The translations under genes and the position numbers were made by a program. Shown here one piece after another: positions 56,571 through 64,000 of a stretch of 64,000 nucleotides of DNA; the stretch's first letter is position 1; every line of letters starts with the position of its first letter. A model generated the notes under the pieces. The model was not told the DNA's origin. It saw nothing but the letters and a program-made list of their open reading frames with translations, and ran no database searches. This stretch comes from Cunninghamia lanceolata (lineage: Eukaryota; Streptophyta; Pinopsida; Cupressales; Cupressaceae): positions 2,232,001-2,296,000 of the forward strand of contig BSBN01000047.1 of assembly GCA_027924645.1 (NCBI GenBank), given 5' to 3'.

Positions 56571-57176
56571 AAGTATTTATTTTGTATTTTGACTTTTTTA
56601 GTTTTATGGTGAATATCATGTTTTAATGTTTAATTTCTTTTGTTTTATGTGTGATTTAATTTTGGTTTGAATTTATTATTTAGTTAGTCTTTTTTAAATT
56701 TTATAGGTTTGGAATGACTCTTATTTAAGTTATTGGGGATTAGATCATGAGTTCATATCTATCTCTTGAAAATTGTATTATTTAGTTAGTTTTTTATAGA
56801 TTTTAGAGGTTTGGAGTGACTCTTATTTAAGTTATTCTAGATTAGACCATCACTTCATAACTATCTCTTGAACACTTAATACTATTTCTTAGTGTTTAAG
56901 AGATAGATATAAACTTATGGTCTAATCCACAATAACTTAAATAACAATCATTCCAAACCTCTAAAATCTAAAAAAGACTAACTAAATAATAAAATTTTCA
57001 AGAGATCTAGATATGAACTTATGGTCTAATCTACACTAACTAATAATTGTCATTCCAAACCTCTAAAATATAAACAAGACTAACTAAAATTAAATCACAC
57101 ATAAAACAATAAAATTAAACATTAAAACATGATACTTACGATAAAACTAAAAGTCAAAATACAAAATAAATACCTT
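56571..57176. mobile_element. Foldback element (~300-bp inverted arms) upstream of the ceramidase gene
   Basis: The left arm (from GTATTTATTTTGTATTTTGAC at about 56572) and the right arm (ending GTCAAAATACAAAATAAATAC at about 57173) are long inverted repeats meeting near 56885, where CTTGAACACT and AGTGTTTAAG face each other. Within each arm a ~110-bp block with TTTGGA.TGACTCTTATTTAAG is repeated. It is AT-rich with no coding sequence. No target duplication could be fixed. It starts about 550 bp upstream of the ATG. Confidence 0.85.
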
Positions 57177-58009
57177 GTAGAAGAGGAAAAATTACACCTT
57201 AATTAAAATGTATTAAGCAATGGGATTTTTCACTACAACTACACTAGGATATGTTTTAGTTTTGTTATCTACTTGTCTAGACAGACTAAAGTCAACAGGG
57301 CCCTTTTTCGCTAAAGATGTGAAAATGGAAACTATGCTAGTTGTTGAAAAAAATGAAAAGAAGCTGATAAAATGTTAGAAATGAAAAACTACAGATAGAA
57401 TTTGTAAATTTCAAATACAAAACTGAAAATGAGGGATACAAAAGAATCGGGTGTTAGAAGACAAAGCTCTCTGCCAAGGATGCCAGTGTGTCACGAGGAC
57501 ATCTGCACGTCGTGCTATAGCCCAAGATGCACGAAAAATAAAAAGTTTTTGGTCTGCTACACTTCCAGTCACCTACACAACACAACATAAACCAAAATAC
57601 CAACCCAATAATCTCCAAATGAACAGAATAAGCTAAAACCAAAAGGAGATGTACAATAAACTTGAAATGGAAAAAATGAATAATAAGAAGATAGAAGGGT
57701 TTTGAGTGAGAGATCACAAAACTAGTAAAAAAGGATGGAGTTCTCCACTCAAATATTTAATCTACAAAGAAAAGAGAAAATGGTTTGGGTTGATTGGGAG
57801 CTTGCCTTCAAGTCAAGCAGTTATTTTGGTCTTTCGACCTCCACAAGCAGCCAAGATGGAAAATCTTGAAAAAGAGTGTGTTGCTACTTTCTATGTACAA
57901 ATAGAATGGAATAACAACAATGACAATATTTTTTCAAATAAACCTAATATACTCAAAACCCAAGTGAGCAAACTAGTGCAATAACTTTGAAGAGAGAAAG
58001 GAAGGTGAG
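57177..58009. other. Interval without recognisable gene
   Basis: A-rich sequence with short frames on both strands; nothing recognised. Confidence 0.45.
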
Positions 58010-58014
58010 GTAAT

Positions 58015-59385
58015 TGTTGCAAATATGTGCCTAAGCGGTGTTGTCATTGATGTCAACATATTCTTGTTGCATTGATGTCAACTGTATCCTATTTTGTTGC
58101 CTGGTTAGAAGACTGGAATGTTGAGGATATTGATAAAATTAATAAAGATCAATGTATGTGGACCATATGGCTATGTAGAGAATTGTCTAAAGTAGCTCTA
58201 GTTAAGAGTTGAGAGGTCCACATGAAGATCTGAAGAAGCTATGGCCATTTGAGTAGAACTGGGTTTTGTAGTGTTTAGAAGAAACAGAGTGACAGGAAAT
58301 GGGTCCGAATTGCTCCGCAAATGAAAAATTATGATCTGCGAATCTAGAGGCATGTTTGGGAAGTCAGTGTGTATCCTCAACTCAAGTGGTTAGTGGTTTG
58401 GAGGTCCACAAGCAATCTTTCTAGGTTGACAGTCATGGTAGACAATGTTCTTGAGGTTTCAGATGAAGATGCAAGTGATTCTGATGATTTAGAGGAGTGC
58501 GGATGTTTTTGTTGAATTCAATGTGCTTATGGAAGCCTCTGGATCATGTGACTACTATGTTGGAGGTCCGCATTGAAGATTGAGCTCATTGGTGAAGATT
58601 TCCTTCTTGGTGTTGCTGTTCTTCCCAGTCTTGGCCAACCGGATGACTCAAGCATGTGGCGGATGATTCAAGAGCATTTCCTTGGAGTGAGGCGTGTTGT
58701 TTAAGGAAGATTCAAGTCTCAACTATGTTTTGCCGACAGTATAGTGATCTGCGTTAAGTCAAGCCGACCTTGAAGTTCATTCCAAGGTTGATAAAGCATA
58801 TAAATATTTGTGGATGAGTTGTGGAATGTTGTCCTTGTGCGAAAATGATAAAATCCTAAGAGAGGTACAAAAGCAGAGCAGAGAGGAAAAAGTGAAAAGG
58901 AACAAGAGCAGTAAAGGATGGAGATATAGCAAAGAAGTGTTTGGGGAATAAAGCAGAAATTTGTGAGCTTTCAAAAGGACTAAACCAGGCATGAAGAAGA
59001 TGCTATTTCTCAGTTCATTATCTATGTGTTAAACATAATTTCCTATAGGCAGTGAGCCTCCTATAGGCAATGAGCCTCTTTTGAGCAGTGAGCTCTGGGC
59101 AGTGCCCCCGAAGGCATGTGCCTTATCTTTTTCTAAGTACTTTTAACAAGGTACGAATCTTGTGGGCTAACCCCCACCGTGGTTTTCCCTTAACTAGGTT
59201 TCCATGTTAAAAATTCTGGTGTTATGTGTGTTCATTTGTTTATGCTCATGTGTTGATGATTCATGCTTTATGTTTACATCATTAATCAGTTTTAAGTGGT
59301 AAAGAAGAATTAATTGCTTTAAGTGATAAAATTTTGGGACAACTGATTCACCCCCCCCTCTTAGTTGTTTGGCCTAATTCCAACA
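58015..59385 (+). mobile_element. Solo LTR, Copia type
   Basis: Starts TGTTGCAAATATGTGCC and ends CTAATTCCAACA. Flanks GTAAT (58010-58014) and GTAAC (59386-59390) are a 5-bp target duplication with one change. It is homologous to the 5' LTR at 59823-61366. It contains a TATA block (GCATATAAATATT, ~58797), GCAGTGAGC repeats around 59045-59105 and the block CCCACCGTGGTTTTCCC (~59170). No internal region. Confidence 0.88.
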
Positions 59386-59822
59386 GTAACCACACAATTC
59401 AAAGAGCAACAATGGATTACACTAAAACAAGAAAATAAAAGAGAGTAATATGAAACCCAATCACCTATTTAATGGAGGTGTGAATTCCCTAGCTAAAGTA
59501 GAATAACCCAGCAAGCAATGGTCTCACAAAACCCCATGAAAGAAGTCACAAAACCCTAAGAGATCTCACGAGCATGCACAAAAAAGCACAACTACAAAAG
59601 ATCCTTGAGAAAGCACAATAGGATGCTAGAGAATATCACAATGAGAGCAAAACTTCACAAATATTCACCAAGTTGCAAAGAGCCAAAGATGGATTTCATG
59701 AATTATGTTTGAGAATGAGAGATAAGTTCAAAAATCAAGAATAGAGGGAAAATGAGGAATAGAGTCAAATAAGGCCATTCTGGGAGGCACGGAGGCATTA
59801 CAAAGAATCTTGGATGTCATTG
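59386..59822. other. Spacer between two related LTRs
   Basis: About 440 bp of A-rich sequence, with no coding content recognised. Confidence 0.5.
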
Positions 59823-61366
59823 TGTTGCAAGTATGTGCCTAATCAATGTTGTCATTGATGTCAACATATCTTTGTTGTCATTGGTATTAACTATATCTTA
59901 TTCTATTACTTGTTTAGAAGCTTTGTATGTTGAGGATATTAAGAAAATTAGCCTCTCCGGAAGAAACAAGTGAGTTACAGTGAAGTGTAGTACAGACAGT
60001 GAGTTGTATACTGAAGAACAGTCCAGTAAACTACTCCACATTTATTGTTGCTTGAAGATCGTGGTCTGCAGATTGGAAGTAAGTTAGAGGTATACCTGAG
60101 GATGCTATATTTTGGGTTTGAGCCCTCCGCATGAATATCTGAGTGAGTTGTGTTCACCAGAGTGAAACCTGCTTTTTCTGTAAGTTCAGATGGGACAGGG
60201 AGAAAGTATTTTGCTCCGTATTCCTCCACATTAAAGTATTTTGCTCTGCGGTTCTAGAGGGAAGTCTGGGATGATGATAAATGCCTACATTTGTAATGGT
60301 TCGTGGTTTGGTGGTCTACAAGCTATCTTTCTTTCATGACAGTTGAAGACAGTGAAGTTCATGTGTTTCGGTGTGAAGATTCTTATGGGTAAAGTGGTTA
60401 AAGGTTGTGCAGTTGCTCCTGATGATTACAACGTGCTTGTGGATGCCTCCTGATCATGTTCCTATCTGGACTTTGGTCTGCTTTAAGGAATTGAGATTAT
60501 GTTTGAAGATTGTTCCTAGATAATGTAGCGTGTAACCAGTCTTAGTCAACTTGGTTAACTCCAGTAATTGCAGATATCCCTTGAAGATCATGGAAGTGTG
60601 TTAAAGCGTGGAAGATCATATTTGAGTCCCAGCTAAGGCATGGCATAATCCGTGTACACTTTTACTTCATCCCCTTTGTATAATGTTGTAATAGGTCAAG
60701 ACCTATTTTGTAAATGTTTGTAATACCGACCTTGGAGATTGCTCCAATGGTTGATGATTGTAATGCCGACCTTGATGATCATTCCAAGGTTGTTGAAGTG
60801 TATAAATACTTGTAGTTGAGTCATGGAAAAGTTGTCCTTGAGTGAAGATGGAAAGATAATAAGAAAGGTCCAAAAGGCAAAGCAAAGAAGAGGCAGGACA
60901 GAGAAGAGGAAGAGCAGAGCAGAGGAATTATTGTACTTCAATCATAGACATAAAAAGGTGTTGATCATGGCAGTGAGCTGCTAGTAGGGTTTAATAGCCC
61001 TTATTGTAATCTTGCTAGGTTTAGGGTTGAGGCAGTGAGCCTGCTAGACCTAGTTGTTCTTCATGGCAGTGAGCCAGTATGTTTAGACCCGTGGAGTGAC
61101 CAAGCCTGAACATCATTATTTCAAGATTGCAATATATATTAAGAGCTAATCCTCTCCGTGGTTTTTCCCCACCTTGGGGTTTTCCACGTAAAAGCTAGTG
61201 TCTCTTGTGTTTGATGGTGTATCTATGGTTAAGTTTCTGATTTCATGCATTCGTTGTTAAATCATAATAATTGTGGATAAGTGATTAATGTTTAATTGCA
61301 GAAAGTGTTTAAGTCTTTGAGACAACTGATTCACCCTCCCTCTCAGTTGTCTAGTGCATATCAATA
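59823..61366 (+). repeat. Copia 5' LTR, ~1.54 kb
   Basis: Starts TGTTGCAAGTATGTGCC and ends just before ATTGGTATCAGATCC. It contains a TATA block (GTGTATAAATAC, ~60801), a repeated TGTAAT.CCGACCTTG block (60719 and 60761) and GGCAGTGAGC repeats (60970-61075). The last bases read CAATA instead of CAACA. Confidence 0.88.
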
Positions 61367-61424
61367 ATTGGTATCAGATCCAAGTTCCTCTGAAAGAAGT
61401 TTAACAGCTTGAGGAAGATCCAAA

Positions 61425-62288
61425 ATGTCTTACAAGAAGGAAGCACCATATTTTGATGGAACGAATTATGGTCTGTGGAAGGCTCAGATGAAAAGTCATC
61501 TTCTTAGTCTTGGTTACAAAGTATGGAAAGTTGCAGAAACAAAATACACTATGCCTCAAAATGGTCTGACAACTGAAGATGAAATCAAAGAATATGAGAT
61601 GGATGTCAAGGCAAAAGATGCCCTGCTAAGCTCATTAACCGACTCAACACTAACGAAAGTTGTGGATCTTGAAACTGCAAATGAGGTATGGGAAAAGTTG
61701 GAAAATCTGTATGAAGGAGATGATTCTATGAAGGAAGCCAAGTTACAAAGTCTGAAAGTGAAATATGAAAGTTTGAAGATGAATGAAGATGAAAACATAT
61801 CAGCCTTTATGCAAAGAGTTGATGAACTTTTCATAGGGATAAAAGCTATGGGGGGAACTCTCGACGATAAGGAAATTGTAATGAAAATTCTTAGATCTCT
61901 GCCCAAGTCCTAATGTCACAAGGTAGCTGCAATTGAAGAATTCATGCAAGTAAAAAAGGTTAACAGGGATCAACTGCTTGGTAAGCTTACTACCTTTGAA
62001 ATGAGAGAGTTTGGCGATGCTCTGCTGAAAGTTGAGATGACCTTCAAAGCCAGTACTCCTAGAAGAACTTCCAGATCAGAAAAATACAAGGTAGAATCTA
62101 ATGATGAGTTTGATGAAATTGAAGCCAAATTTGTGGACAAACTGCAAAGAGGATCTGGTAAGTATAAAGCTAAATTACCTTTCAAATGTTTTTCCTGCAG
62201 AAAAGTAGGTCATTTTGCTTCCAGATGTCCTGAAAGAATTGAAAGAAATAGAAAAAGATATGAGAATAGGCCTAGGACTCAAAAGTAG
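61425..62288 (+). pseudogene. Copia gag with zinc knuckle
   Basis: ATG 61425, YFDGTNYGLWKAQMKSHL at the N-terminus (classic Copia gag), EVWEKLENLYEGDDSMKEA and FMQRVDELFIGIKAMGG in the middle. A complete knuckle CFSCRKVGHFASRC lies at 62187-62228. One TAA interrupts at 61911-61913 and the segment ends with TAG at 62286-62288; everything stays in the same frame. Confidence 0.92.
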
Positions 62289-62999
62289 TGTTATTTTGTT
62301 GAAGATTTTGATGATGATGAAGGAGTGTCAGATAATGGTGAACCAGACAATGCTAGTACCTCTGGAAATGAATGTTTGTTTATTGCTATTAAGGAAGATC
62401 CCATGTCTACTAATTCTACTAGTTGTGTGAAGGAAGAAAAATTAGTGGAAAGTGCTTTGGTTGCTCAGGTTATTAAGGACAAGGATGAATGGGTTATTGA
62501 TAGTGGTTGCTCTCACCACATGAATGGTGACAAAAGTAAGTTTGTGAGTTTGGAAAGATATGATGGTGGACTGGTTAGGTTTGGAGATGATACAGCTGGT
62601 AAGATTTGTGGAAAAGGATATATTTCTTTTGATGGCAAGCATAATACTGAAGATGTCTTGTATGTGGAAGGATTAAAGCACAATCTTTTGAGTGTGGGTC
62701 AAATGTGTGACAAGGGCTATGATTTAAACTTCAAGGACAATGGATGCAAGATTAGAGAAAGCTCCGAAACAATCATTGCAACTGGTAAGAAGACTAGAGG
62801 TAATATCTATCACTTGAAAGGAACTGATAACTATTGCTTGTTGACTCAGACTGATGAGAGTTGGTTATGGCATAGAAGGTTGTGTCACATAAATTTTGAT
62901 AATATTATAAAGATAAGTATTGCACAGGTTGTTAGAGATCTGCCTAAGCTTGTGAAGCTTGCTAATCCTATTTGTAAGGAGTGTCAATTTGGGAAATAG
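62289..62999 (+). pseudogene. Copia protease and pre-integrase domain
   Basis: Same frame as gag. Active-site motif EWVIDSGCSHHM near 62490-62523; VRFGDDTAGKICGKG and VLYVEGLKHNLLSVGQ are typical of the protease region. The pre-integrase zinc-binding segment SWLWHRRLCHINFDNI ... CKECQFGK ends at the TAG 62997-62999. Confidence 0.92.
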
Positions 63000-64000
63000 A
63001 CAAGAACAAGTTTCAAAAGCAAGGACCAATCAATTAGAGGACTACTTGAGCTAGTGCATATAGATTTGTGTGGACCTACTAGAGTAAGAAGTTTGTAAGG
63101 AGACAGGTATTTCATGTTGCTTATTGATGATTATTCTAGAATGACTTGGGTCACCTTTTTGAGAGAAAAAGTTGAAGCTCTAGACAAGTTCAAAGAATTT
63201 AAGGCAATGGTTGAAAATGAGATGGATTTGAAAATTAAATGCTTGAGGTCTGATAGAGGAGGAGAGTTCACATCAAATGAATTCAATTTCTTTTTGTGAA
63301 GAACATGGAATAAAGAGACAACTATCTACACCTAGAACTCCACAACAAAATGGAGTTGTTGAAAAGAAAAACAAAACAGTTCAAGAAGATGCTAGAACCA
63401 TGATGAAGGAAGCTGATCTTCAGGAAGCATATTGGAGAGAGGTAATTCACACTGCTATATACATTCTAAATAGAGTCCAAGTAAAAGGTAACAGTTCTAA
63501 GACTCCTTATGAGTTGTGGCATGGTAAAGTTCCTACTATGAAATATTTCAAAGTTTTTGGTAGCAAATGTTATATCAAAAGAGAAGAAGATCTAGGCAAG
63601 TTTGATGCTAGATGTGAAGGAATCTTCCTTGGTTACTCCACTAAGAGCAAGGCCTACCAGTGCTATAATAAGAGGCTGAATAAGATCATTGAAAGTACAA
63701 ATATTAAAGTTGATGAATGTAAGGAAAGATCTTCAGAATTAAGTGGATATGAGTCAGATGATCAGGATGTTTCAGAAGTGGTGCAGCATGAAGACAACTT
63801 AGATGAAGAAGAGAAAACTTTGGTAAGTACTACTAAAACTCCAAGGTATGTAAGACTCAGTCATTCTGAAGATCAAATAATAGGAGATAAGAGCAAAGGG
63901 ATTTTAACCAGAAGAAAAGCTGTAGAGGAACAAGTAAATTTCTGTCTAATTTCTAAGATTGAACCTAAAACTGTGGATGAGGCTTGCAAAGATGAGAATT
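63000..64000 (+). pseudogene. Copia integrase, incomplete at window edge
   Basis: LLELVHIDLCGPTRVRS (first catalytic Asp), a TAA near 63097, then FMLLIDDYSRMTWVTFL and KIKCLRSDRGGEF (second Asp). A +1 shift at about 63295 is needed to continue with CEEHGIKRQLSTPRTPQQNG and VVEKKNKTV (catalytic Glu), then LFGSKCYIKRE-like and GIFLGYSTKSKAY segments. The frame from 63295 stays open to the last base. Confidence 0.9.

Larger units (their letters stand above)
59823..64000 (+). mobile_element. Copia retrotransposon, 5' LTR to integrase, cut by window end
   Basis: The 5' LTR (59823-61366) is followed by the primer-binding site (GGTATCAGATCC, 61370), gag, protease, pre-integrase and integrase in one plus-strand frame, with a frameshift near 63295. 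The polymerase and 3' LTR lie beyond the window. Stops make this copy inactive, but it is better preserved than the Copia at 36705. It lies upstream of the ceramidase gene. Confidence 0.93.

Noticed and set aside
1..64000. tRNA, rRNA or snoRNA genes
   Set aside because: I looked for tRNA-like A/B boxes and rRNA landmarks and found none that I could support; the TGGTATYAGAGC hits are retrotransposon primer-binding sites.

Overview
The window looks like nuclear DNA of a seed plant, most likely a gymnosperm or another plant with a very large, repeat-rich genome. The signs are a CCCTAAA-type telomere-like array, plant Copia, Gypsy, LINE and hAT remnants nested in one another, and one intact single-copy-type plant gene whose introns have swollen to tens of kilobases. 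The assignment to gymnosperm is inference; no species is claimed.

Layout. 1-2975: degenerate telomere-like array with higher-order structure, interrupted by a solo LTR (2976-5166, target duplication AAACC) and resuming to about 5345. 5376-5900: CATA-rich microsatellite in a 206-bp duplication, next to GTTATAAC-centred palindromes. 6700-11360: three decayed non-LTR (LINE) fragments. 11360-14430: intergenic DNA without a recognisable gene. 14439-56022, minus strand: a complete neutral ceramidase gene in nine exons that splice in phase to a 781-residue protein; intron 1 is 31.2 kb and intron 2 is 5.9 kb. 56061-57176: a candidate TATA box and a ~600-bp foldback element upstream of the gene. 58015-64000: a Copia solo LTR, then a Copia element (5' LTR, gag, protease, integrase) that runs off the window.

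Intron 2 holds a LINE RNase H fragment, a solo LTR (target duplication TCAAT) and a short tandem array. Intron 1 holds a CT-rich degenerate array; a 3.45-kb LTR with target duplication GGGCT whose U3 carries an array of about 14 GCGCC inverted repeats; a Copia element with a second TGTAATGTCCC-family LTR inserted in it (ATCTA); and a hAT transposase pseudogene split by a gag-protease Gypsy derivative, itself split by a gag-protease Copia derivative (GTGTT). Each of those levels can be read directly, because the host reading frame or target duplication resumes on the far side of the insertion.

Only the ceramidase gene looks functional. It should act in sphingolipid turnover in the secretory pathway. 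Every transposon reading frame seen carries stops, frameshifts or missing domains. The least ordinary structures are the GCGCC inverted-repeat array inside the large LTR and the non-autonomous Copia in which a long acidic reading frame replaces the polymerase.
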